DNA from: Kingdonia uniflora
Taxonomy: Eukaryota; Streptophyta; Magnoliopsida; Ranunculales; Circaeasteraceae
Reading direction: 5' to 3'
Length of the DNA stretch: 64,000 bases
Assembly: GCA_014058105.1 (NCBI GenBank)
Contig: JACGCM010001390.1
Coordinates: 62,001 to 126,000 of the forward strand
Part shown: positions 1 to 9,869 of the stretch, piece by piece
How the letters are laid out: every line of letters begins with the position of its first letter
Position numbering within the stretch: position 1 is the first letter of the stretch
Translations under genes and position numbers: made by a program
The notes under the pieces: model-generated
What the model was told of the DNA's origin: nothing
Databases searched by the model: none
Seen by the model: only the letters and a program-made list of their open reading frames with translations

Positions 1-1693
1 TTCTTTTCTTCACTTTCCCTTTCTTTCTCTCTCTCCATTCTCTCCCTAACCTAATCTCCTCTCCTCCATACTCTAGATCCTATCTTCCCCATTGAATCAT
101 GGATTCTTCGCCCGCTTCGTCGCAAGCTTCGGTCCTATCCTCGGTAAGAAATTCCCGATTCCTTTTCGTTCTTTCCGCTCGATTTTGGCGTAGGTCTGAT
201 TTCTAGGGTTTGGTTTTGATGTCGTTTCCTTAATTAATTGGTTGTTTGTTGTTCTCCATTGTTGGTGTTAGATTATCAGGCGTTCCATTACCGTTCTGCA
301 GATTTTAGTTGGGTTTCCGAGTTGGTTCTTCTGCAGGACTTGGATTTTTTTCAGGCGAGTTTTATTCCAGCATTATTAAGTTTCTATACTAGTTTCTAAG
401 TATTATTTTTAGAGAGTTATATTGAATTTAGGGATGTTTTGTGATTATCTATAGTTTAACCTAGGAATTATTCTGTTAGAAGTGTTAACCTGTAGTTTGG
501 GTTTGTAATTGTTTCAGGAGTTGGTTTTTGGTTCCCATAGGACCTGAGTTAGTTAGTGGTTGTTGGGTTAGCGTTCTCGTGGCTTGCCCAGGAATGCCCC
601 TTCCAGCCTTAAGATTTTAATGAGGATGGATGTAGAGACGGTTAGGTTACTGTGTCGGCTATGCATAGTCGGTGCAACCGAGTCCCTATTCATCCTGTTT
701 GTATTGCCGTGTGAGCGGCAACTGTGTAGTTTTCTTGTGTACCTGTTGCACCTTTATAACTTTTATCATATCTTTCAAAACTTATTGAGATTGGATACAC
801 GAACACTCTGTTTCGGTTGACCTTCGGCAGGATTTAAGGAGTCCGTGAGATCAGATTAAAAGACACGGTGAGATTGGGAATGGTACTATCATACCTAGTT
901 CAACCACTCCGGTGTGTGGAATGGTATGAGGCAGAGTCATTGAGATCCTAACTTATCCACGTTGAGGTTGAAATTCCTTGAAATGTTATGGACTATTGTT
1001 CCGCGGGTTAATACACCCAAATCAACTTTGATCAAGTGCGACCATCCTAACTTGGCCGAGCTTAACCAAATCGTACCTGTGTATCCATTTACTGGTCTCT
1101 TTATGAAATTAGACGTTAGCGGTTGATCAACCAACATTATAATAAGATCGCGTATACTTTTAAAACACTAAATCATTTTGCATTAGGGGGTATTTATGGG
1201 AATATCCCTGCTCATCATAACATTTCACTGTATCTAGGATAAGTATGGGATTATCCAAGTCATCACTTCACGTCATGGCATTACATGCTTTCATACCATC
1301 ACATTCTCTTCCTTACTCTACTCTCATTTCACATTCCTTCTCTAAACTCTCTTCTCATCAACTCTATTTCTTTTCCTTATCAACTCTGTATCTGTTATGG
1401 ACACTTATTATTTTGCTAGATTGTATTTACCTGTTCTATATTACATTCATCTCTACTCTATTTTTTGTACCAGTTGTTAGTAAGTTATTTAGTTCTGTTG
1501 GATTAGTGAGCTCGTTGTTTGCTCACTCTCGCATTTTAACCATTTCAGAGGTTGATTAGCTTGGACTGCCACGTGGGTAGCCAGTTCAGAGAGAGATTTT
1601 GCCACTGTAGATTTCCTTTGATTCTAGACTTCTGTAGGTGTTCTCAACATGTGTTGCTGAGTTTTTTTTGAGATGTTGTATTACATTTTCATC

Positions 1694-1726
<33 letters not shown>

Positions 1727-1919
1727 GTCTTTTGCTTCCGCGTTATATTGTTGTATTATTATTTATTTACTCTGATGATTATTGCTATATGTGAATAGCC
1801 GAGCCAGAATTTGTCTACGACCTGGCTATTTGTGGGGTAGAATCTTTAGATTCCCCGACCTGCACTACTTAGAATCTATTAATTAGTCAAACTATCGATT
1901 ACTGGATTTTGGGGCGTCA
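1..1919 (+). mobile_element. Long LTR of a Ty3/gypsy (Tekay/Del-like) element, left end outside the window
   Basis: No protein is encoded. The stretch is co-linear with 9870-12448: both share a CT-rich leader followed by a GT splice donor (about 150 here), a shared block at about 790-1140 that includes 'gcggttgatca', and a conserved right end with 'gattccccgac' before a terminal GGGGCGTCA or GCGTGACA. The end at 1919 is abrupt and the next bases belong to a Copia gag, so this element was inserted into that gag. Length and ends resemble the long LTRs of the Tekay/Del chromovirus lineage, which is an inference. Solo LTR versus one LTR of a full element cannot be decided because the left end is missing. 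Confidence 0.6.
1692..1726. repeat. (TA)n microsatellite
   Basis: Two TA runs are separated by a single TG step, near the 3' end of the long LTR. This is a simple repeat with no further signal. Confidence 0.9.
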
Positions 1920-1921
1920 TA

Positions 1922-2586
1922 TTATGATTAGACAAAAACATAACTTCTTCATTAATGTCTCGTTTTCTAGCTTCTTCCTCAATACGGAGGCGCGCGATAA
2001 GGCTCTCCATAGAAAACTCTTTTGATTTATGTCGAAGGGTATTTTTGAACTCCTTCCTGGCTGGAGGTAACTTGTCTATGAGGACAGCAACCTAAAATTG
2101 TTCATCTAATTTGATACCTCATAAATAATTTCATGAGATATATTTTGGAGTTCGTGAGACTGGGTTATTACTGACTTATCGTCATGCATCTTCAAATTTA
2201 AGTAACGGCTAACCACATACTTTTTTGACCCAGCCTCCTCCGCATCATACTTTTTCTGGAGAGCGTCCCAAATTTCCTTAGCGGATTGTAACACAGAGTA
2301 GAAATCATACAAATCATTGTTAAGTCCATTCAGGATGAAATTCTTACAAAGAAAATCATTTGCAGTCTATTTTTCTAGGGCCTTTTCAGATTCAGGGGAT
2401 ACGAGTTCGACTTCATTAGGCTTAGTAGTGACACACGACTCAGCTACTTTCTTAGTAGTTAAATAAAAAAAGCATTTTTTGTTTCTACCGACGGAAGTTC
2501 TTACCTTCAAATTTGAAAGGTTTGTTATTGTCGGTGAAGACAGATCGAACATCACTGTATCCTTCCATAACAGATACTATAGACAT
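1922..2586 (-). pseudogene. Ty1/copia gag (UBN2-type) remnant
   Basis: The minus strand carries the N-terminal gag region of a plant Copia element. A start codon at 2584-2586 opens a reading that begins MSIVSVMEG. After stops and frame changes comes the diagnostic block AKEIWDALQKKYDAEEAG, then KYVVSRYLNLKM and SHELQNISHEII. Further on, in another frame, the stretch [12 protein letters not shown] and [11 protein letters not shown] can be read down to about 1925. Several stops and at least three frame changes make it dead. No zinc knuckle, protease or polymerase follows, because the long LTR at 1-1919 interrupts it. Confidence 0.85.
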
Positions 2587-2639
2587 CTTAAAATTGGTAG
2601 GGAAATTAACTATGTTACCTATGCAGCAGTTATTGAGAG

Positions 2640-3462
2640 CAGAGATTAATTGAAAAACAGCAACTGTGGCAAGATGATCTGAAGATACTGAAGTGATGAT
2701 CTGGAGATCTTGAGTCGAGGACTAGGTCTCTATCTTTAAGATGTTTTGCTACACTACCCTTTGCAAACACTTGATTGCTGCATCGCCTCCAGGATAAAAT
2801 AGCAGATTAGGAGCTTCTCTTGCAAGGAAGAAGGACCTTCGTATGATTTGCATTTTCAATTGGTTTACTCAGATTCTAGACTCGTGATTATATTGAAGAG
2901 ATGAGAAGAACTGCGTATTCCATGGATTGATAAAACTGAGGCACAGTGCCTCTTTATATAGAGAAAGTTTGAAACGGTAACAAGAGTTAATAGTGGGACA
3001 CATCTTCAAAAATGTTCGAAACGGAAGTGAAACATTTATGACTTAATTTCAAAACAGTTACGTTTGAGGAATTCAAAAATGGAAAAGTTCAGTTCGAATA
3101 TGCTCGGTTCGAATTTGGTCTTCTGGGAACTCTAGATCAAAATAGACTCAGTTCGAATTTGGTCTCCTAGTAACTCCAGGTCGAATGAACTTGATTCGAA
3201 ATGATCTAGGTCGAGATCGATTTGACTCAGTTCGAATTGGTCTAGTTGGTCCAGGTCGAAATAGAATTGGTTTTGACAAAATCAATTCTTTGATAGAAGC
3301 CCAAGTTTGAGGGCCAAGCCCATGAGCCAAACAAAGTTTTAAACCTATTTTTTCGGCCCGCCCCAATAAAGAATATATGTTATATCAAGGAAACAAACTA
3401 CTCTTCCAAGCAATATTGGACCAAAGAAGCCACATATAGTTTTGGAGATATAAAACCCAACA
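2640..3462 (-). mobile_element. Probable 5' LTR and leader of the broken Copia element
   Basis: This lies immediately upstream of the Copia gag on the minus strand. It has a TATA-like box (minus strand of about 2951-2961) and a possible LTR start TGTTGGGTTTTATATC at 3462. I found no primer-binding site of the usual tRNA-Met type and no target duplication, so the inner boundary is uncertain. No protein-coding signal is seen. Confidence 0.4.
3080..3290. repeat. Degenerate TTCGAA / GGTCGA-rich minisatellite
   Basis: Blocks such as 'agttcgaatttggtct' and 'aggtcgaa' recur roughly every 25-50 bases with changing order and spacing. The block sits in the upstream half of the presumed Copia LTR. It could be a promoter-type repeat array of the LTR. 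No coding sense is seen. Confidence 0.55.
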
Positions 3463-4195
3463 CGTGTTCACATATTGGTGGACACAAGTATGCTAGAAAT
3501 GTTATCATATTTAGTCAAACTACTAACTGTGGAGTGGCGGGTCACTGATAAGGGCGTGAACTCCAATTTTATAGATTTGCATTTTTGAGTAATTTGCATT
3601 TTTGCAAAATTTTCATGGTTAGGTTCATATATTTACTCATGCCACAACTTTTCAGGTAAATACTAAATAGGGATAAACCATGTTCTTACAAGTAATTATT
3701 CCTTTTATCATTTTTACTATCTTTTGTAGGTATGGATATGTTACCCTTGATGATATACATATTTTTCTTGATCAACATATTGAGAAAGGAGAAATTATAG
3801 ACTGATTGTGGAGGTAGAGTTACTTCATTTATTTATATTCTTCTTATAAATAAGTTGCGTGTGATGTATCCATGTTTTCTTATTTCGGCATTTATGTAAA
3901 TATGGCTATTTGTTTTGCCTATAAAAGATTAGGACTTTTAAATATTTTCTATCATGAATTATTACCTTCTTTTCTTTTTGATAAAGATGAATTTATTACT
4001 TTTCGGGCAAAAACTTTAGGAAGTGAGGGAGGATACGGAGTATGTGATCACCTTAGTCAAACCAAATAATGGAATTTTGAGATTTGCCCCCCTCATCTTG
4101 GTCGAATCGCCTATTCTCCAAGGTTTGAGATCTCCCCCTTTAATTAGCTGTTAATTCCCTAATCTCTTGCTTGAAATTGAAGCATTAGGATATTT
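3463..4195. other. Non-coding stretch, nothing recognised
   Basis: AT-rich DNA between the Copia remnant and the CACTA terminus. One short ORF at 3872-4069 has no recognisable motif. I see no gene or repeat here. Confidence 0.5.
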
Positions 4196-4320
4196 CACTA
4201 CAACAAAATATGAATTTTGCCAGTCTATTTTGTAGGTTACCACAAACTTTTTCCATGATAACTTTTGCACGAAGTAAATCTGTACTAAATTGCAGTTTAG
4301 TCTGTGGCAATTTTAACTTT
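4196..4320 (+). repeat. CACTA left terminal and subterminal repeats
   Basis: CACTACAACAAAATATG starts the element. It is followed by TTTGCCAGTCT, GTTACCACAAAC and TCTGTGGCAAT, alternating orientations of a GCCACA-type motif that in this superfamily binds the transposase. Confidence 0.75.
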
Positions 4321-4586
4321 ATTAATTAATTTATTATTATTTTGTTCCCCCTGCATCTCATCTTTCTTCCTTTGTAGTTTTCAACTCATCAAAAGGCAAA
4401 ACTCAGCCAAAAACCTAATTTGAATTCAGCTTTTACATAACAGATTTTCCCTCTAATAACAAGGCATCACCAACAACATCAACCTATCTTCTAATTTACT
4501 TCTGTATTTATTCGGTTTTAAATTGATTTGGGTGTTTGAGCGTTCTTACTTTGATCCCCTTATCTGAATTCAGAGAAACAAAGGTG

Positions 4587-4827
4587 ATGGCCAAGTACGA
4601 TGTCACTCATGATCCAAAGGTGTTGGATATGCTTGATACAACATAAGGGCAGAAAGGGGTGAATCATCTGGATCTCTGTGATTTGGAATTTGGGATTTCT
4701 ATTTTTAATTGAAGCTAAAGGGTGTTTGATTTTTATGTTGTATTGGAGTGATGCAGGGATAATCTATGCGAAGCTGTTGGGGATTTGAAGCTTGATTATA
4801 TGGTTATGGGAAGGAACAAATTCAAAG
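4587..4827 (+). pseudogene. Universal stress protein (USP) gene fragment captured in the CACTA element
   Basis: Two exon pieces are visible. The first (4587 to about 4670) reads AKYDVTHDPKVLDMLDTT, then hits a stop, then GQKGV. This matches the segment of plant USP-A domain proteins that precedes the WGD motif. The second (4757-4827) lies between a cag acceptor and a GTAAGC donor. It reads DNLCEAVGDLKLDYMVMG, matching the conserved LCEAV.DLKLDSLVMGSRG stretch near the ATP-binding glycines. The intron between them is retained, so the piece came from genomic DNA and not from a processed mRNA. The stop codon and lack of flanking exons make it non-functional. Confidence 0.75.
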
Positions 4828-4989
4828 GTAAGCATGATTTCAGATTTTGATATAAAAAAATAGGTTTTATTATGAGTGAGTTTTCTATGTTGATTTCATT
4901 TTTACTTGTCTATGATCATGGCTAATTAGAGGATCCCTAAATTTGGAGTTATTTGTTTATGATAAATCCATACAAGTAGTTGATTCAAA

Positions 4990-6400
4990 TTTACTAGGTA
5001 TTGGGTAGATTTAGACTATAGAGATTTATGGGATACTATCGATTATTTTGCAATCAATGATGCTAAGTGCGGCGCCGCTTCAAGCCATAATGGACATCTA
5101 CAACATGTATAGGATTCAACTATCAGCAAAGAACACAATAGTCTTATTTGTTTATTGAGAATCCAGAGATCGATGCCAAGGGAAGCTTGTATTAGATTGT
5201 TATTTGCCACTTGGAATTGGATCATGGCCAGTGTTGGCTTTCTTAGCGCTGATCACTTGGTTTGAGGTGAAGGCCGGCTAGCAAATGTACTTTTCTCCAT
5301 TTCTAAGCGTGAAGTATAGATTGGCGTAGGAGATAGGATAAAATAACTCGTATTTAAGGCGTTGCCTCTTGGGGAGTAGTATTCGTATTGTAATTGTCAA
5401 TAAATTTATTGGATAATTTAAGCATAATATAATTTAAGCATAATATACTTTAAGCCGCTTGTTGTTGCCAGGTTCTGAAATGATGTCGTATTGGCTTCTG
5501 TAAGATAGAGGCAGCCTATGTGTGCCACTTCTCGCGCTATGTAAGGGTCATTCCTATTAGGTGTTGGCTTGGTCATCTACTTTAAACTTGCATATATCAA
5601 CCAGCTTGTAATAGCCACTAGCCGATAGCTCCAAGTGTTGGGAAACATCATACTCATCACACGTTGCTAGGCCTTCGAATGTGAACCTTGTGACTTTGAT
5701 CTTTGTTTTAATTGGGAGAATACGCTCTATGTGCTAAAGGCAAGAGAGAATGTAGTTGACCTGGTGACTGTAGGTTGAGTGGTATAGTATGCCCCCTATG
5801 GGTAATCATCATTCAATGCTCTTGGATCGTATATAATCTAATTGAGTATACATATTAGCATTTTGTTGGCTGCTTTTGTTGTATCATTGCCAGGTGGGTA
5901 GTACAGTGTAGATTGAAGATGCTTGCTACCATACTCATTTGACATTGTTTTGTGTTGTATCTGACAAATGTTGTTCATTTATCAGTAAGGATGAGTATAT
6001 GTACATGTATATCGAAATGGCGTAACTATCATGGATGGCTTTGCCATTATCGTGTAGTTTTCAGTCCTCAAATATGGAAGGAAGCTGGGGTTAGGCCAGA
6101 TCCCCGCCAGATTTCATTCATATTGAACTATTTACAGAAGAGGGAAAAATTCCTGAATCAATCTACAAATACAAGCTAATTCAAATGGAAAATTACAAGG
6201 TAAACATATAGGATCTGTACAATGTAATAATAAGGTCCTAGCTGCCTTAGTCGAGGATTTGTGCCTTTGCATATGGGCTCATCTCTTTGGAGGTGCCATG
6301 GAAGAGGGCATCGATAAGCTTAAATAAGTATGATGATTTCTTCTTTATCTTTTTATCCTGGTTGCAATCTTGTGGGAGTGTACCACTGCTCAAATACTGT
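4990..6400 (+). other. CACTA interior with unassigned exon-like pieces
   Basis: At 5952-6180 an ORF contains WKEAGVRPDPRQISFI. In an overlapping frame a run reads EEGKIPESIYKYKLIQMENYK up to a GTAAAC donor at about 6200. At 5058-5160 a short plus-strand ORF begins MMLSAAPLQAIMD. These look like degraded exons, but I do not recognise their source genes. The rest is AT-rich filler. Confidence 0.35.
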
Positions 6401-6417
6401 TGGCCTTATCTGTCTAT

Positions 6418-6680
6418 TAGGTCATTGATAGATACGTATGCCAAAAGAGGTGGCCATTTCTTCAATGTTGAAGTGACTAACGAAGATGTAAGCAACACCA
6501 ATTCTAATTGATTTGAGTACTTGAACCAACTCTTTCCATTAAAGATCACATTTTGATTCCATTTTTTTTAATGCAGGGTACCCAAATTCAGGCTAAAATG
6601 CTTAATAAAGCAACCAAAAAGGTGTAAAACAAGTTGAAACTAAGAAGTGCTATTTCATACCAAAATGAACTCTTCTCAAG
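6418..6680 (+). pseudogene. RPA1-like: RPA70 (replication protein A large subunit) OB-fold fragment captured in the CACTA element
   Basis: The first exon piece ends GGHFFNVEVTNED at a GTAAGC donor (6487). The next begins after a cag acceptor (6577) with GTQIQAKMLNKATKKV. Spliced, the join falls in frame and matches the first DNA-binding OB fold of eukaryotic RPA70, whose conserved core is FNVELTDEDGTQIQATMFN. A stop follows, then a degraded NKLKLRSAISY. The exon end at 6680 is again a GTAAGT donor. This is a genomic, intron-bearing fragment inside the CACTA element. It is unrelated in position to the RPA-like gene at 53.8 kb. Confidence 0.75.
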
Positions 6681-6689
6681 GTAAGTTAA

Positions 6690-8425
6690 AAGAAACTAGA
6701 CTTGCATATGTGAATTAGTCTACTTTTTATATCTTTGAATTGACTTTTCCCTTTTTAATCGTGAAAATTGGTGTAATTAATTACAGGGTGAAAAACCCCT
6801 AATACTTGTTGATTCGTTAAATTGACTTGACCCTTTTTATTGGCAAACTCTGATTTTCTCCAATTTATGCTTTCATTGTACCATTTTTAATTTTTGACAA
6901 TTTTGAAAACTTTATTGGGTATATTTACTTGTAAGTCATGTATTATACAATTTCAGGATTGTTATTGTTAGTTTCGACTACATTAAAGGCTTGAGCTTAA
7001 TATTAACGTATATGCTTAATTTTCAATTTTTCATCATCTATATTCCATGGTTAAGTTTATCTCTCTACTTCGAATGTGTAAAAATGTGATGGGCTTAAAA
7101 ATTATGGTATGAGTTTATCTTGAAACTAATTATGTATCAAATGGATTGATATATATACTGCGTTAGTTGGGGTTTGGTGTTTGGTTTGTGGATGGCTGTT
7201 AGGGTTAGCTTTATCAAAAATGTGAGATGGTACCAAGGAGAATGAGTTAAGGTTTAGAATTATGAAAGTGCTGGCTTTCTTCAAATCCTAGAACTTTGAA
7301 TTTTTTGGTATGTGAGTTTGGAATCATGAGGGAAGATTGGGTATAAAATTGATATTAGTGTGTTAAATACTTTCATATATGTCTTCTAATGTCTGTTTTA
7401 GGGTAATGGTTAGTGACGGGGTTGGTTTATTTAGTTCGAAGCTTTTGCTTTTAGATTTTGGTACTAGCGAAGATAGATATAGGGCTTGTGTTTGATTTTT
7501 TCTTAGCTTATAGATATTGCATCTATCTAGATGATGCTATAATGGTTAGTTAGTAGGAAAGTGGGCATAATGTTTTGGAAGCAAAGACACTATTTTATGT
7601 AGTTCATATGCCAAATTTCACTGTTATCTTATTACACTTACTTATGCTGATTTCTTAGATCTATAACCATAATAGGCTTACATTTCATGTTTTGTTTATT
7701 TACTCATTTCCTAAATAATTTGGGCTTTGTTAATGTGTTTTCTCTCAATGAAATTATAGTTGGGCTGATTTATTTCAGACAAATTTTAAATGGATTGTGG
7801 CTATGCACATACATGACACATGACATAGCATCATGCAATTTTCACTATAAGCAAGTCTCGATTCTTCAACAAATGAACATGTTATCTTCTTTGCTATATC
7901 TCCTTTCCTTGAACCATCTTCTTTGTTAGCAATTTGAACCCATTTTGTTGCGGTTAATTTGCCGAAATAGTTAAGTTTACAAAAGTTCTATAGGCTTACT
8001 GAACTGTTCTTCTTTTACATTAATTAGGTAGAACTCAAAACTTAAGGAACTTTATATTTGGATTTTCATATAGGCGATATGGATTGATTTGAACTAGGGA
8101 CTTCATTTATATTCTCGAGGTGACTTAAGATACTGGACTTGCAACTCTTCGTGTAAAAATAATAATTTCATTGTTATTTTTTCCCTTCCAATTTTTTATA
8201 TTTTATGTTCTTTAGTTTCTTTTATATATCATTAAGAACAGTTGTAATCAGATGCTTTACTTTTCTTAAATGAAAGCAGTTTCTTTTAATTGTCTTTTGT
8301 TTAGTTTATGTTAACTTGTGATGTGTATTAGTGTAAGAGTGGGGAGTACTTTATATTTACTGGCTCACTCGATGCGGTTTTGCTAGCATTTTTAAAAAAA
8401 TAAATAAATACCATGGACAATGTCT
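6690..8425. other. Non-coding CACTA interior
   Basis: AT-rich sequence with no recognisable exon, repeat array or transposase motif. One 80-residue ORF at 7687-7929 is leucine-rich and looks accidental. Confidence 0.45.
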
Positions 8426-8429
8426 GTGA

Positions 8430-8666
8430 AAAATTGTATATCAGGAGTGTAATATTATCAAATGTATCACAGTGTTAATTTGTGGCAAAAATAATTACCA
8501 CGGATACCCAATGTAGTAGCACGAGGCAACAAGTCACAAACTTGATCTGTGGCAAAAAAATTGCCACAAATGTTTTACTACAGACCTCGACCAGAAATAA
8601 ACTCTGTGGCAATTCGCTATTTACCACAGATAAAGACTGTGGCAAATCACATAAATTGGTGCAGTA
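8430..8666 (-). repeat. CACTA right terminal and subterminal repeats
   Basis: At least six copies of TGTGGCAA or its complement TTGCCACA lie within 230 bases, several as facing pairs around a short spacer (for example at about 8549-8568). The outermost bases are a mutated inverted copy of the left terminus. Confidence 0.75.
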
Positions 8667-9027
8667 TTCGTGGGTAAGAAGGCTTGGTTGGTTATCTTCA
8701 TCAATCTCTACTGTATATCGATTTAATCGTTAATAATCTACAAGGTATTAAGGGATTTTAGTTTTTCTTTGTTAATAATTCAACCCCATTTTTGATAACC
8801 AGCTTGATATATATTCCTCTTTGTAGCTCTATAAGAACAACCAGGACATTTCGAGTCATTAAATAGTACTAGACTACTTTGTGTGTTTGAAACTAAAGAC
8901 TCCACCTACCAGGATGCTTTGTTTGATCTTTCTACTCAATTGGAAACTTTACAGGTGCTCTTTTATTGTTCCGCTCAGACGTTGGAAAACTGAAAAAGAT
9001 TAAATCGAGGCTATAAATAATGTAAGA

Positions 9028-9047
9028 CTCTCTCTCTCTCTCTCTCT
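9028..9047. repeat. (CT)n microsatellite
   Basis: About ten CT units just upstream of the first recognisable exon of the U-box kinase pseudogene. Confidence 0.9.
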
Positions 9048-9139
9048 TTCCTATATACATTACCCATCATCAACTCACATTATTAGGACATCTTATAGTT
9101 TTCTCATTTAACTAAAGGAGTACAAGCCATTTTTCACAG

Positions 9140-9662
9140 GCCAAACAATCAGAAAAATTATATGCCTAGTGAGGTGAAAATAAGAAAAAAAATGGAGAAA
9201 GCTCTGGAAAGAGAAACTCATAAGCTAAATAGTATGACTAGCAAGCTAGAGGAAGTCAGGGAACTCTCTACCATTGAGGGCCAAAAAAGGGAACTAGAGA
9301 TACAAATTTTTGATTCAAAAGATATGGAAAAGGAGTTGGAGGTAAAACTTGTATCTTTTGTGGAGCTCATGAAAACAATGAAGGAAGAACGTGGAAGGTT
9401 GGAGTTAGCACGTGATGAGGCTATCACACAAGCCACAGAGCTTATGATATCGAGAGTAAAGGCATCTAGCTCGCAGGATCCTCAATTCTTATCTGACTTT
9501 TCTATATTGGAGATTGAAGAAGCAACTCATCGCTTTGACCAATCCCTAATTATAGGTGGAGAAAATGGGAGTGTGTACAGAGGATTCCTTCGCAGCACTG
9601 TGGTGCCTATTAAAATGCTGCAGTCTAATAGCTTGGAAGGTTGCCCAAAATTTCAAGTAGAG
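9140..9662 (+). pseudogene. U-box kinase (PUB type) pseudogene: coiled coil and kinase N-lobe
   Basis: The family is plant U-box E3 ligases with a central coiled coil, a cytoplasmic kinase domain and a C-terminal U-box. The piece opens at a cag acceptor with AKQSEKLYA and two immediate stops. A frame change follows into KMEKALERETHKLNSM, a heptad-rich coiled coil. The kinase start reads FSILEIEEATHRFD with a damaged glycine loop (GGENGSVYRG, lacking the GEGGYG pattern), then VPIKML in place of VAIKML. The exon ends at a GTAAAT donor at 9662. The N-terminal USP-like part of the family is absent. Further exons lie at 12606 and 13405, beyond an inserted LTR. Confidence 0.85.
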
Positions 9663-9869
9663 GTAAATCATATAGATGTATTATGTATTTTGTTTGTGCA
9701 ACGACTTCATTTTGTGTCAGTTGTCAAAAGTATTATTATTGAATAGTTTTTACCTCTAATATGGATTTGGCACCTGAATCTTTGATTTTTAGGGGTTTGT
9801 TTTTTCCTTGAAATTCCTTAAGTTTAAACGGCATATGAAAGAGTTCTCCTCTTCTAAATAAGATGTAAA

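Larger units (their letters stand above)
4196..8666. mobile_element. CACTA (En/Spm) DNA transposon, non-autonomous, carrying host gene pieces
   Basis: The left end is the classic CACTACAACAAAA terminus. The right end reads, on the opposite strand, as a degraded copy of the same terminus (TACTGCACCAA followed by ATTTGCCACAGTCT). Subterminal copies of TGTGGCAA and TTGCCACA crowd both ends, a hallmark of this superfamily. No TnpA or TnpD-like transposase was recognised. The interior instead holds intron-containing fragments of a universal stress protein gene and an RPA70 gene, so it looks like a non-autonomous carrier of captured DNA. The expected 3-bp target duplication is not clean (ttt against ttc). 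Confidence 0.75.

Noticed and set aside
99..150. Possible first exon of a host gene (ATG then DSSPASSQASVLSS up to a GT donor)
   Set aside because: The stretch is part of a block related to 10640-10725 inside another LTR copy, so it is better explained as an LTR leader than as a host gene.
3148..3366. Arg/Pro-rich ORF on the minus strand
   Set aside because: Its composition comes from the TTCGAA-type repeats; no motif and no flanking exons.
9218..9436. Ser-rich minus-strand ORF
   Set aside because: It is the reverse of the coiled-coil coding sequence of the U-box kinase pseudogene, which explains the Ser/Leu-rich reading.
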